Positions 1-10,306 of a stretch of DNA of 64,000 nucleotides are shown here, piece after piece. The stretch comes from Epithemia pelagica (Eukaryota > Bacillariophyta > Bacillariophyceae > Surirellales > Surirellaceae). The stretch lies in the NCBI GenBank assembly GCA_946965045.2, contig OX337242.1, forward strand, positions 992,001 to 1,056,000. Direction: 5' to 3'. Each line of letters opens with the position of its first letter. Within the stretch, counting starts at the first letter, position 1. The notes beneath the pieces were generated by a model that was given only the letters and a program-made list of their open reading frames with translations, searched no databases and was not told the origin of the DNA. The translations under genes were made by a program, and so were the position numbers.

Positions 1-800
1 GACCGTTCCAACAGTTGTCGTACTTCGTCAACATCAGGACTCAAGGGTTTGCCACTGGGGTACTCATAAAGTTGCCATGCATTAGGAACAACCAATGATT
101 CAGCAAACAAGTAAGCCACTTCCGGATCCGTAGGATACTTCTCATAGACAGAGCGACAGGCTTCTGCGTATGGGCGCCCCACCATTTCTTCGCTCAGATC
201 AGGATCAAGGCCTGGATTGCATGTCAGAATCCGAATAGCTTGTAGCAGCAGCACCTCAACATCACTGATAAGATCAGGCTTTTCCCCCGAGCTAACAGCT
301 GCAATATTCGTATGACCACCTTTACCTTTTCCTTTCCCCTTTTTGCCACTTTTCTTTGGCGTACGATGCATGCGTCGAATTTCATCAACAACCTCTAAAG
401 CTTTCTTGCTGTGGCGATCTGCCACCTGATGACTCGGAAAGACACAAAGTTCATCGGGCTTGTCCACGTCTTCGTGGTGCGAGGCAGACTCATAGTATGC
501 CCGTCCCTTAAAGTTGTAATTTGGAGAATGACAAAGTGACACCAATCCATGGGCCAAAGCTGTATGTGGAGAAAAATGCAAGCAGGCTCGGAAACATTTC
601 GCGGCCATCTCATGTTGATACGAGAACAACAAACGAAGTCCCAAATCAAAATAGGCTCTTCCTTTTTCATGGACATCTGCATTTGTTACCTGTTTACGCC
701 GATAGTTCCCCAAATTTATCGCACTCTCACCACTTAGTGGAGGGAAAGAGTAGACATCTTCGCCGGGCAAAAACTTATGGTTCTGTGGATCGGGGCCCTT
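1..800 (-). CDS. TPR-domain protein, partial (C-terminus off the left edge)
   Basis: One reverse-strand frame is open from a TGA at 801-803 down to base 1. It reads through helical, alanine- and leucine-rich TPR-like segments such as RAYFDLGLRLLFSYQHEMAA and ACLHFSPHTALAHGLV, followed by a Lys/Gly-rich linker (about 310-355) and more helices. This matches the large diatom family of tetratricopeptide proteins, which act as protein-interaction scaffolds; no catalytic residue is visible. The N-terminus is not resolved. The open frame has no early ATG, so an upstream exon probably lies between 800 and 1200, and a weak acceptor 'cacag' ends at about 783. The C-terminus is cut by the window. The family call is by pattern, and the cellular role is unknown. 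Confidence 0.6.
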
Positions 801-1607
801 TCATTAGGGTTGATTCAAACAATACGCACAGAATGAGTTATGAACAATCAGGAGAGCATCTGAATATCATGATGGAATATGGATCAAGGTCGCCTCACCT
901 TATAAAGGAACTCATCCACCTTATGCTTTTGGTGTGCCATGGTTTGTGAATACTGGTGACAATGGACCACCTTCAAACTGGAGCAGATCTACAAATAGGG
1001 ATAAGAGCGAAATGAGATGGTCTTGAGAGAGGAGAAAAGGAAAAGTTCTTGTTATTTTCGGAGGAACCCTGTCCATGTCCATTGACCATGGGGACACGTC
1101 GAACCCAATACTGCCATCTGCCCGGATATGGATCTGCGACCAACAATTCATGTTCCATTCTTGACACATAGCCACCATAGCTCAATCGTCCCAGAGTAGA
1201 TGTTTTGTTGTTGTTTTATACTCCTAATCCCTGAGTAGGAGTAGGAGTGCTCTTTTCATTTACTCCAAGGAGTCAAAAAGTGAGTGGCTCTTCCAGACAG
1301 CGTTGATGTATTGTGGAACGGTAGCACTGCTCCATCACCATCATCCAGGTCTGTTCCTTTTGTTCATAACTTCCATATCGTAGTCTCTTTCATCGACTTC
1401 ATTCGATTCTTCATTTTGCGTTCTTTCTCTGGATGTCGTCTAATGCAAGACACCCAGTCGTCTTGTCTCTCGTGGGTTATGTTGGAAACGAAAATGTGTT
1501 TTAACATAAACCAAACAACCCAATAAGAGTAGGATTAAATTCATCTACATAGTGGTGCTTGTGAACAACATAACAGAATGACATCTTCATACTACCTGAG
1601 AAAGCCT
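801..1607. other. intergenic, may hold the 5' exon of the TPR gene
   Basis: No convincing complete gene is seen. Short reverse-strand frames at 921-1185 could contain a first exon of the TPR gene but show no family resemblance. A 'taggagtaggag'-like repeat lies near 1221-1270. The last 80 bases are the 3' flank of the PB1-ZZ-UBA gene. Confidence 0.4.
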
Positions 1608-3915
1608 TCAATAATCTTTCACAATTTCGTTCACAACTCGATGCACAGACACCTCTTCCATCTCACCGGACCCAAGGTTCGCTGCATGGAAACGTTCCAA
1701 AATCTCCACGCTCCTTGCATCATCGAGAAAACCCATCTCGTGAAGTTGTTTCAGCTGGAGAGACCAGCGTTCGGCCTGAACAGGCTGGATAGAACCAGAC
1801 TCAGAAGCGACGGAAGGGAGTGTGGTTGGGATCGAATGATCATCGCCAATCACAAGGTTCGGAACAGGAACGCTCTGCTGAGATTCGCCCTTGCTCAAAT
1901 CACTCTCAAACAATGCCGAACCAACAACTTGAGCCGCACGGGCTAGGGCCTCGTCGGAGGTCATTTGTTCAGAGCTCACGACATCCCAGCTCGTCTGGCT
2001 ATCGGCGTCGTCCTCGGATTTATCTTCTTCACCTTGCACAATGGTGGCACCACCTTCAACGGCCGTTACTTCAGTGGCAACCTTATCAGAGTGTACTTCT
2101 TCGTTGATGGTCTTCGTCAGGGTATCACGGACACTTTCATCCCTTACATCGTTGATGGCATTCGCCAACAAATCCAAAGTTGCTCCGAGTTCCTCAGCGA
2201 CGGGTCCACTGCCTTTCGCATCTTCAGAAAAAGACTCTTCTCGTGCACGATCATTTCCAGAACACTCGGAGCGCTTCTGTACATCCTTTTCAATAACAAC
2301 AGCTTGGTGTTCATTTTCTTCCATAGGACGAGGGGCCGGTGGAGCTCCAACAGGAGCTTCGGGAGGAATCTCAAATTCTTCGGAATTTTGGGGGGAATCA
2401 CGAGAAATGTCGAATTCCTCTTCTTTTCCATCGTTTTCGCCTTCACTGCTACCAGATTCATTGTCGTGAACCACGTGGGTCACACCTTCTTTAGGGATTT
2501 CATCATTCTTCACGGAAACTTCGGAGGTGTTGGCAGACACTCCATCCTCGAACTGTCCCTGCATAGCAAGCATATTCTGACGAATAGCTTCCTGCAAGGC
2601 GTGATCCATCTGCTGCTCGGCGTTAGGGTGGCTCCAATGACGTGCGCCACCGCAACGACGACCGGGATGGAACCCCCATTGGTACGGAGGACCAGCTTGA
2701 TGATGAGGCGGGGGACCGAAGGGAGGACCATGAGGCGGGGCTCCCGTGGCGCATGGTGGTCCACCTGTTGCACGGCGTGCATCCTGACGAGCTTGCTTTC
2801 TCTCTGCTTTCTTCTCTTCTTTTACATGCTTGCGCTCCTCTTTCTCTGCCTTCTTGTTCTGCATCTTAGCTTTACAAAACTTGCTGAAGCGACGGCTCCA
2901 ACGTTCCTGCAAACAAACGTCCCGCTCTAGAGAAAGAAAAGATAAGCGTTGAGAAACTCTCCGTATTCCAAATGGTTCTGAGGGAGCATGACTTACCAAG
3001 CTGGGCTTCCTCGAACTGTATTTCGTCTCCTTTGTAGTTTTCTTTGCATGCGGAACAAAGATCATAATCGGGAAGGTTCACCGCATGAAATCGTTTTCCA
3101 ACGATCGGAGTTGTCAAACACCCATCACATGTATGGCGCCCATGGATAAAAGGACGAGTCTCCGGTGAGATTTTCTTCGTTCCGTCAACTGGCTTCTGGG
3201 TGGGAGAAGTACCACAAACGCGTTGAGTTGAGGACCCCGGTGAGGTGCTGCTCGGAGCGGCTGTTGAGGCAGTGGAAGACGGAGGATTAACTTTGACGTG
3301 CTTCTGTAGAGCCACTGACGCTGCGGCGAGGACCCCAACGACTGATTCAACAACTTTATGAACAGGAATCTCGCCGATGGAACGTCCGTTGGATGTTTGC
3401 GTGGAAGTGTTCTTAATGTTTGGAATCTGTTCCTCAACCTTCGGGAATTCCACCCGAGCAAACACACGTAAAGAAGACGGGAAAAGAGGAAGAGCACATT
3501 GCAAGTCTTCATCCGAAAAGATATAACAAAGATCGTTTTCCGAATCGCGGTACGTCAGGACTATCTTCGCATCTTCCACGATGTGATTCGTGTCATCGTG
3601 GTTCATCTTCCACAGGTCCAAAGCCCGACCACGAACAGTCTCCAGCAACGTCGGTCCGGCATCAGGGGAAACAGGGATACGAACGAAAGGGCCGTCTTTT
3701 TCTGCAATAACGAAAAGGAAACGAGCGCGGAATAAGAAAAGTCGAACTAGCTCGTGTCTCAGCCATCAACATGACACTTGGACTGGGATTTTCCAGGAAA
3801 ACTCACCTGCTTCAGGGCCTTCGAGCGCAAGCTTGATCGTCGCCTTTCCAGAAGACGGATGAGCCGAAAAAGGGAATGGCATGGCCATCGAAGACTGCGT
3901 TGGGAAGGAACTCAT
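1608..3915 (-). CDS. PB1-ZZ-UBA protein, p62/NBR1-like selective autophagy receptor
   Basis: Predicted exons (complement) are 3807-3915, 2997-3701 and 1608-2926, with GT-AG introns of 105 and 70 bp, giving 710 aa. Residues about 27-125 form a PB1 domain with a basic IKLAL strand and an acidic motif, YRDSENDLCYIFSDEDL, close in form to the p62 OPCA motif. A ZZ-type zinc finger follows at about 226-270 (CDGC...CSAC), then a Lys/Arg-rich coiled region, a Pro/Gly-rich stretch and a long acidic disordered region. An acidic segment leads to SWDVV at W585, a good candidate LC3/Atg8-interacting motif. The C-terminal 55 residues resemble a UBA domain (LHEMGFLDDARSVEILERF). This is the order found in p62/SQSTM1 and NBR1, which carry ubiquitinated cargo to autophagosomes. 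An NBR1 'four-tryptophan' domain was not seen. The start chosen is MSSFPTQSS, because it precedes the PB1 domain directly. Confidence 0.75.
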
Positions 3916-3935
3916 GTCCAAATTGGAGCCAGCAA

Positions 3936-3953
3936 CTCTCTCTCTCTCTCTCT
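3936..3953. repeat. (CT)n microsatellite in the 5' UTR of the PB1-ZZ-UBA gene
   Basis: Nine uninterrupted CT dinucleotides, read as (GA)n on the gene strand, end about 20 bases before the predicted start codon at 3915. Confidence 0.8.
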
Positions 3954-5029
3954 TCGATTGAAGATAGTGGTTGTCAGCTTCCTCGTTTTGTGTCTCTTCT
4001 ATTCGGCGCACTGCCACAAAGCGCAGGACTCACCGTCAAGAACGAGAAAATCGTCCTGTGTAGAACCAGTAGCAGATTCTACGCAAAGAATTGGATTGAT
4101 GGCAAATGAAATTTGGAGAAAAATCAAGAAGAATATAGAGCGGGGATCATCCGGACTATGACATGTAGAGTAGAAAATGGAATAATATCGAATTTTTTCA
4201 AATCGTCACGACTAAAAAAGAATACGTTTGGAAAATGGCAACATTCTTTGTCACCGAAACCGCCAGGTTTTACTGGAAGATATCCTGAAAAATCCAGCGA
4301 CGCAATGGACCATACTGGTCACATACGTACACGTACATGGTTCCCATGCCCATGGACTCGTGACATTGGATTTCCCCAGGCACCGACGAGATTTCCTCGG
4401 TAGCACGACAATGTCATGGATGGTCCTTGAATTCAAAGTGAAGAGAAAAGAAAACAAGCTTTATCGATCTATCATTAGCGACCCGGCAATCGATTTGCTT
4501 CTGTTTCTGAAAAACAGTTTGGATGAAGAGTCATATGGACCATTTCTTTGTGAAAATGAATATTGACTGATCACAGGAAGAGAGTCTCCTTGATGTCTCA
4601 CTGTTCTTTCTCTAGGAGGTGCCATCAGAAGAACGAGTTTGGCTCATTCCATCTAAATGAAGCCTTCCGAGCATACAGCTTTGACTGTCAGTCGCAGCAT
4701 TTACAGCGTGTTTCATCTGAATGGTCTGATTACTTACAATAAACCATATCCGTACAGAAACTCCATTCCTTTCTTGTTACATACGCAAGTTTACCTAAAT
4801 CGCGTCTCTCATAGCTTTCAGTCTTCATAATCGTTGGTAGTCGTACATACCGCTTCTCGTTTGAATACCGATGGAGATTGTTAACGTGGGAACGCTGGAC
4901 TGAGGGTTTGAAGCGAGCTCATTTAGCACTATTCTCTAATCGCGATAGCAAAGTGGATCAGAACGCCCAATGAAGTGGACTATGCTAATAACACAGGGGT
5001 GTTTCTAAAGGCACGAAGAGGGTCCCATG
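3954..5029. other. intergenic
   Basis: The upstream region of the PB1-ZZ-UBA gene and the 3' flank of the next gene. A 112-codon forward frame at 4228-4566 has no recognisable family and unremarkable composition, so it is not called. Nothing else supported was seen. Confidence 0.5.
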
Positions 5030-6889
5030 TTATAGAAAATCATCCGCCACAAAAGGTCGTTTTCCAAACCTTCTGGAAAAACTTGGCAACTTAATCACAG
5101 GTCGTGATGATGCGATTGGATCAAGACGCCGTATGGATGTGTCTCCTTTGACCCGAAGGTTTCCGGCAGAAGCGGTCTCTTCATGTTGTTCTAAATACTC
5201 ATGGTCTTTCGATTGCGGAGACGACAGTTCTTTCGCACGCTCTTCCAACCGCTTCGCTGTTTTGTCTCTTTTGTGTTTGTTCTGTCGAGCTCGCCGTAAA
5301 ATCTTTTGCAGGTAAATTCTGTCGATAGGGGTTTTGAGGTCCTTCGGAAACTCGACGACAAGTTTATCAAATTTCTTGCGCTTTTCAACATGCGGCGAGA
5401 ACTCTTTGTTGTTATTGGCCATGTGTCGGTCGGCAACAGTATCAATCCAATTATCATAAAGATTTGCATAGTCTGTGAGGCATTCGTACAATTCTCGGCT
5501 CCATCGATTGTGGTCCGTTTCGCCTTCCTCTCCCTCGTCACTGGGCTCCTTGGGCATTGGTACGGTCACCTTGAAAATGGACCCTGGCGAGGCATTTTTT
5601 GGAATTTTAACCTTCAACCGTTGTCCTTTGACGTGTGGATTCTCAAACATGATTGAGTCCCCAGGTTTCTTGTCTGCTGGGCATGTGACAGCCACTCTAT
5701 CCTTGGTCTTTCGACGGGGAAGTTCTTCGTCATTCATAGTCTTGATCATTGCGACCAATTCTGCGTATGACCGCTCCATCAAAGCCTTTTTCTCCGCTTC
5801 TAATTTGGATTGCTCCCGCCGTTTCTTCTTAAGCCGTTCTGCTTTCGGTGACAGTGACTGTTGATCCTTCTTATTGTTTCCAGGTTGCTTGCCACCGGAA
5901 GGCGGCGCTTTTTCTGTTTCAAGGCGAGCTTTCTTTTTCGGGGGAGGCGATGATGGTGCATCTTTCTTGGAGGCGGGTGAGGAAGGTGGTGCCTTGGTCT
6001 TTCCTCCTCCCGAATCACTGTTGCTTGGATTGCTCTTTCCGGAATCAGCGGGCCTTTTAAAACCCGGCTTTGGGCCTGGTTTCTTCCGTGGTCTACTTGA
6101 TTTCTTGCTTTCATGACGATCCACATCCTTCAATGGATCGTAATGGTCTTTTGTTTGTTCTGTTTCTTCCACTTCTAACGTACCAACGTTGACAAAGAAT
6201 TCACTGTCATCAGTTGTCAGTTCAAGCTTGGTTGTCGTAGTGTGAGCCATAACTTGCTCTGCCACATCCCGCTTCAGGTCAGAGTCATCAATCCAGCTAG
6301 TTTCTGAGTACACTGAACCCTTTTCATCATCCTCATTTCGCTCGCCTGCCGCCAATTCATCGTCTACCATAACGCCTTTAGCATACTTTGCTTCGAGATA
6401 ATCAACCATGTTGGAAAAATTCTTCCGTTCGGGTGCGTTTGTAAGTGTTTTCTTTTCCTCGGGTGAACTGTCCCCTGTATCAAGCATGTCTTCCGACGTC
6501 ATTTCCCCATTACCTTCCTTGCTGCTTCCCGGGATAGACTCTGAGGGCCCATCCGCTTTCCCCTGACTATCAGTCGAAGATGCCGCAAGTTGTGCGATGG
6601 CAGGGTACGCCTTGAGAAGCTCGGCTACTCTTTTCTTTCGAGTCCGACGACTTGCCAATCCCAGGTCCGCGGTGAAATTGAGAGGAATTTCCACCGAAAT
6701 GCAATCTTGTAGAAGTTTATTTCCTTTTCTTCGCTTCTTGCGATGAATTTGCTTGGTCCGTTCCGACCCTGCTTCGTTTTCGTTCGACGGATCATTCCCA
6801 TTCGGATCTTCGCCGTGGCTCATATCTTTGCTGCCATCGAAAGAACGAGAGGTTTCCTCCATGTAAGCCACATCTTCGTCTTCCCCCAT
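5030..6889 (-). CDS. Lys-rich, probably nuclear protein with the diatom 'CP..KKPGD' domain
   Basis: Starting at MGEDEDV (6889) the protein is 619 aa. The frame runs 43 codons further upstream to 7018, so the start is a choice. The N-terminal half is acidic, serine-rich and disordered. A basic tract follows, containing RPRKKPGPKPGFKRP, which resembles an AT-hook and a nuclear localisation signal, then a Lys/Arg coiled coil. Next comes a compact segment from VTCPADKKPGDSIMF to SPGSIFKVTVPMP. That segment matches a short domain found repeatedly in diatom proteins, whose function I do not know. The C-terminal third is helical and charged, with an RDKTAKRLEERAKEL helix. DNA or chromatin binding is inferred only from the basic motifs. 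Confidence 0.65.
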   Translation of the reverse strand: MGEDEDVAYMEETSRSFDGSKDMSHGEDPNGNDPSNENEAGSERTKQIHRKKRRKGNKLLQDCISVEIPLNFTADLGLASRRTRKKRVAELLKAYPAIAQLAASSTDSQGKADGPSESIPGSSKEGNGEMTSEDMLDTGDSSPEEKKTLTNAPERKNFSNMVDYLEAKYAKGVMVDDELAAGERNEDDEKGSVYSETSWIDDSDLKRDVAEQVMAHTTTTKLELTTDDSEFFVNVGTLEVEETEQTKDHYDPLKDVDRHESKKSSRPRKKPGPKPGFKRPADSGKSNPSNSDSGGGKTKAPPSSPASKKDAPSSPPPKKKARLETEKAPPSGGKQPGNNKKDQQSLSPKAERLKKKRREQSKLEAEKKALMERSYAELVAMIKTMNDEELPRRKTKDRVAVTCPADKKPGDSIMFENPHVKGQRLKVKIPKNASPGSIFKVTVPMPKEPSDEGEEGETDHNRWSRELYECLTDYANLYDNWIDTVADRHMANNNKEFSPHVEKRKKFDKLVVEFPKDLKTPIDRIYLQKILRRARQNKHKRDKTAKRLEERAKELSSPQSKDHEYLEQHEETASAGNLRVKGDTSIRRLDPIASSRPVIKLPSFSRRFGKRPFVADDFL

Positions 6890-8038
6890 GGATATCAATC
6901 TAACAGCTCTGAGTGCTTTCGCGGTGGAAATGATATATGCTACGACCCGCCTGATTCCCCTTTGCGGCGTTCGCGAACGTAGGTTTTGAAAGATGGTGCT
7001 GTAATTGAAGCCGTACACCTGGATGCGATGTATTGTGTTTTACAAAAGAAGCAGTTTGGATTGTGATCAACAAGTCCTACTCTTTTCTTTTTGGAAAGGG
7101 AATGATAAGCTAGTTTCTAATTGAAAATGCCAACAAACCAGAGTGGATTGAACCTGTTGCTTTGAGCTCGTACCACAAGATGCACAAAAGAAACGTTCGT
7201 CTCTTCATGTGTGGAAAATTTTAGGCCCCTTGGATGGGGGTGCTGTGGTGTCTCTTTCCGTGCACGGAGGCAAATCATGGGCATGAAAGCAATCATCACG
7301 GGACGACATCCAATCACGTGGGGTATGGTCCGTGGCCAGTGACGCTTTTCAGCTTCGTGTCCTTTTGGTTTTGGGGTGTGCGGCTTCTTGAAGATCGACT
7401 TTTGGACGTACTGAAAACTACATTGTAAAACCGCCCCGCGCGAAGGAGCTGACACGTGGAGCCGGGACGACTCCTCCGCTGTTCCCTCTCCAAAAGAAAT
7501 CGACATGCGAACTCCAATTTTGGTCCTCAAACTTCAAATAATACTCTCATCAGAAGACCATAACATCGTTTCTACGGCAAGGACAACGAAACCATGAAGA
7601 GACGAATCAATGAATGCTCTGGAATCAATGAATGATTTTCTCAGTCTTCTCGGAGGTTTGTGGTACATTTGCAAGATCGCAACAGATTGAACGAGTGCGG
7701 CAACATTGAGATCTCTTGAGAGTAATTTCGGGGAAGATGAAGTCAATTTACAAGGAGAATTTTGGTCCAACACAGCTTGGCTTATTCCATGGAAAGGGAT
7801 ACATTGTCATGAAACCATGGAACCACGTCTCGGTTGAACTATTTCCATATTTCAAACAAGGGAATGAAAAATCATCACTGTGAATCACTCCTTCTTTTTA
7901 AGGCACCCACCGTAATGAACGACGTTTGCATCGCTCTAGCTCCAAAATCAACCGAACATACGGTATAAACGTGGACTTCTTTCGTTGTTCGTACACTGAA
8001 TGATTAAGAATTCACAAGAATCATCGACATTTTACTAA
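6890..8038. other. intergenic
   Basis: Contains the 5' flank of the Lys-rich gene. The longest frame (7117-7530, reverse) shows no family, no good start context and biased composition, so it is not called. No repeat was noticed. Confidence 0.5.
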
Positions 8039-8290
8039 TCAAGCGGAAACTGTTGTTAAGGAGCCTGAATTGTAGTTAAAACAACCGATTCGACTGCAAC
8101 TTCCATGGCTGTAGGCTACTGCCTTATTTCCACATGCCCAACATGGACTGGTGCATTCTGATACGTCGACTGTTTGCATCCTGTAATGAAAAGCGTTGTT
8201 GGTGAGATTTCGATTTTCGATGCCATGAGTTCTCAGAAGAAAAAAGCCCACGAAACAGAAAAAAGCGGTGGTCTTTTTCCTCAGAGACAT
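8039..8290 (-). CDS. possible small secreted Cys-rich protein
   Basis: An 83-codon frame starts MSLRKKTTAFFCFVGFFLL, which looks like a signal peptide: basic N-terminus, hydrophobic core, then HG before a possible cleavage site. The predicted mature part is about 60 residues and has five cysteines in a CTSPCWACG...CSRIGC arrangement. No family is recognised. It could be a real short secreted peptide, one exon of a larger gene, or chance. It is kept because a signal peptide and clustered cysteines rarely occur together by accident. Confidence 0.3.
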   Translation of the reverse strand: MSLRKKTTAFFCFVGFFLLRTHGIENRNLTNNAFHYRMQTVDVSECTSPCWACGNKAVAYSHGSCSRIGCFNYNSGSLTTVSA

Positions 8291-8635
8291 AAATTTCTTA
8301 GGAATATCAAAATTTTACCCTCTTATATTGGTTTTCCAATTTTCAATCCACCAACAAGCGAAAGGCTTATTCGCCGGATCTGGTGACACCCAAACGATAT
8401 AAGAAGCACTGAGGTTTCTCGAGCACGTCGCAATACGAAGAGAGTAAGTAACAACGCCCGAGAGAGGAGGAGACGATGACAACGAAGACGACGAAGTGGA
8501 ATGGCTCCGCTTTTCCGATTCTACGGCGATTGAGTGGTTATCTGATTAGCGGCGTACTGTTAAACCTCGGTCAGTGTTCTCACATGATCGCACCTGGTCC
8601 GTTTTTGTTCGTATTTTCTTCAGCTTTGAACAGAC

Positions 8636-9100
8636 ATGGTGAACATTAGACGGCGATCCCGTCGACAGGCCGACAAAAAGAAAAGCGAGAGCACCTCCGA
8701 TTCAGCACCAGCTCAACAAAGAGGAAGAAAGAGAGGACCGAAACCAACTCCAGAGAAGCGAGGCACGAAAGCAAAGAATAATCGACAACAGAACAACAAC
8801 TCAGGGAAGCAGCAGGGTGGTCGTGGCCGAAAGGGTGGTCGAAAGGGACCACCACGAAAAGATGAAAAGAAGGCCAAGACAGCCGAAGAGTTGGACCGAG
8901 AAATGGATGAATACATGATGAAGGATGAAAAGGTTGCGTTGAAAAAACTGGACGAAGAAATGGATGCCTACAAGGCTGAGGGTGAAAAGAAGAAAACAGA
9001 CACTGGAGAGGAGGACGACGGGGGTGGTGAAGGGGCACAAGATGGAGACGAAGAGGCAGCTGAAGATGAAAACCCTGATGCTGCAGCAGAGGAGTCGTAG
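8636..9100 (+). CDS. CHTOP/FoP-like RGG mRNA-export factor
   Basis: Single exon, 154 aa. The N-terminus is arginine-rich (MVNIRRRSRR), followed by a lysine/proline region and a Gly-Arg/Lys tract (GGRGRKGGRKG) suited to RNA binding and arginine methylation. Residues about 82-115 hold two copies of an LDxEMDxY motif (ELDREMDEYMMKDE and LDEEMDAYKA). This is the signature of the 'FoP duplication' domain at the C-terminus of CHTOP and ALYREF proteins, which joins the TREX mRNA-export complex in animals. A very acidic tail (Glu/Asp/Gly) closes the protein. No RRM is present, so it resembles CHTOP more than ALYREF. The start at 8636 is the first ATG after a 'cttcag' that may be a 5' UTR intron acceptor. 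Confidence 0.7.
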   Translation: MVNIRRRSRRQADKKKSESTSDSAPAQQRGRKRGPKPTPEKRGTKAKNNRQQNNNSGKQQGGRGRKGGRKGPPRKDEKKAKTAEELDREMDEYMMKDEKVALKKLDEEMDAYKAEGEKKKTDTGEEDDGGGEGAQDGDEEAAEDENPDAAAEES

Positions 9101-9380
9101 TGAAGAGTGAAGACCTGATAGGGGAGCCCAAAATCATGTGGTTGGATTAGCTGGGAACCTCACAAGACCATGTGATAATGTTAAGATCATGTTTCTGTTA
9201 TATTTATTGAAAACGGGCTTCTGGCTTTGTTCTCTCACATACAAGCAGATCCCCGGCGCAACATCCAAGTTGACGTCTGACAGCTGAGAGACTGGTGAGT
9301 AACTTGACGCAAGGTTTGATGGTTTCTCCATGCGAATAATGCAGCTGAAACTAAGAGAAAAAGCAAGAATACGATTGACC

Positions 9381-9437
9381 AAGTCATTCGTAGACTTGGA
9401 AGTCATTCGTAGACTTGGAAGTCATTCGTAGACTTGA
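9381..9437. repeat. three tandem copies of a 19-bp unit
   Basis: The unit aagtcattcgtagacttgg is repeated head to tail three times, the last copy diverging at its end. It lies about 280 bases past the CHTOP-like gene and explains no coding feature. Confidence 0.85.
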
Positions 9438-10306
9438 TATACTCAATACTCAACATCATCCGAGACACTCCATACCAACAAAAAATGCGTGCCCTCCAGG
9501 ACCCGAGGCAGACATAAGGACATATTTTACAGATGAAGTGAGGTGAGTGAATTCAACGAGAGTCGTCTTCAGCTTCAGTTGTCGAGAGACATCTCCCCTT
9601 GCTTCTTGACTCTAGCTAGCGAGCTCCGGTGATGGTGACTTCCTATGCGAATCCTTACACCGGAAGGTAGCCGTGTCCCTTGTCCGTATTTGGGACGTGC
9701 GATCGGACCAACGGATCACCGCACATGACTCCGACTGGAGGGGCTCGTTTCATCGGAATCAAACACATGAAAAAATTGAGAATTGATAAGCCCCGCTTGG
9801 TCGGTAGGGCGTCTGTCTTGTGTATCATCTTCCAACTCTGCCAAAAATCACTGTCTTTGCACCTCCACGCATGTCTGGATAGCCACGTGCAAACCAAACC
9901 CAATAATTATTGCTTAAATTCTACAAAAATACTTAGTAATTATTAGAAGGCAAGACCAAAGAGACCATGCTGGCGTACCATCCGCGCCCCCAAGACAAGA
10001 TCCACGTGAAACCGTCCCGTCACAGGTAGAAAGAATAGTGAGGGAAGAAGACAAACAGAAGCATGGGGAAGACCAAGCGACGGCATCGGTCCACTTTTTG
10101 ATAAAGAGAGCACAAAACTCGCCGTTTCGAGTTGCCCATTCTTCCTATGGTGGTGGTTTTTCCTTCAAGGAAACAGTAGTCTTATTCATACGATGCTTCC
10201 AAGAAACGAAGCAACACCAAGGTTGCGCCATGAATTTAACTCGAAGATCGAAGCGAAAGAATATGTCCAATTGTTCCTGAGCGATATGTGTTTCTGGGAA
10301 CAAACA
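9438..10306. other. intergenic, 5' region of the WW-cyclin gene
   Basis: No supported gene. Short frames on both strands (about 9655-9946, 10038-10280) lack any recognisable pattern. Bases 10193-10306 are in frame with the downstream gene and may be its N-terminal extension or 5' UTR. Confidence 0.5.

Noticed and set aside
1820-2930. Long forward-strand frames opposite the PB1-ZZ-UBA gene
   Set aside because: They are antisense shadows; the reverse strand has recognised domains and consistent splicing, while the forward frames resemble nothing.
4228-4566. 112-codon forward frame upstream of the PB1-ZZ-UBA gene
   Set aside because: No family pattern, no signal peptide, no splice support.
7117-7530. 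137-codon reverse frame between the Lys-rich gene and the small secreted ORF
   Set aside because: Mixed composition with no family resemblance, and overlapping open frames on both strands; not distinguishable from chance.
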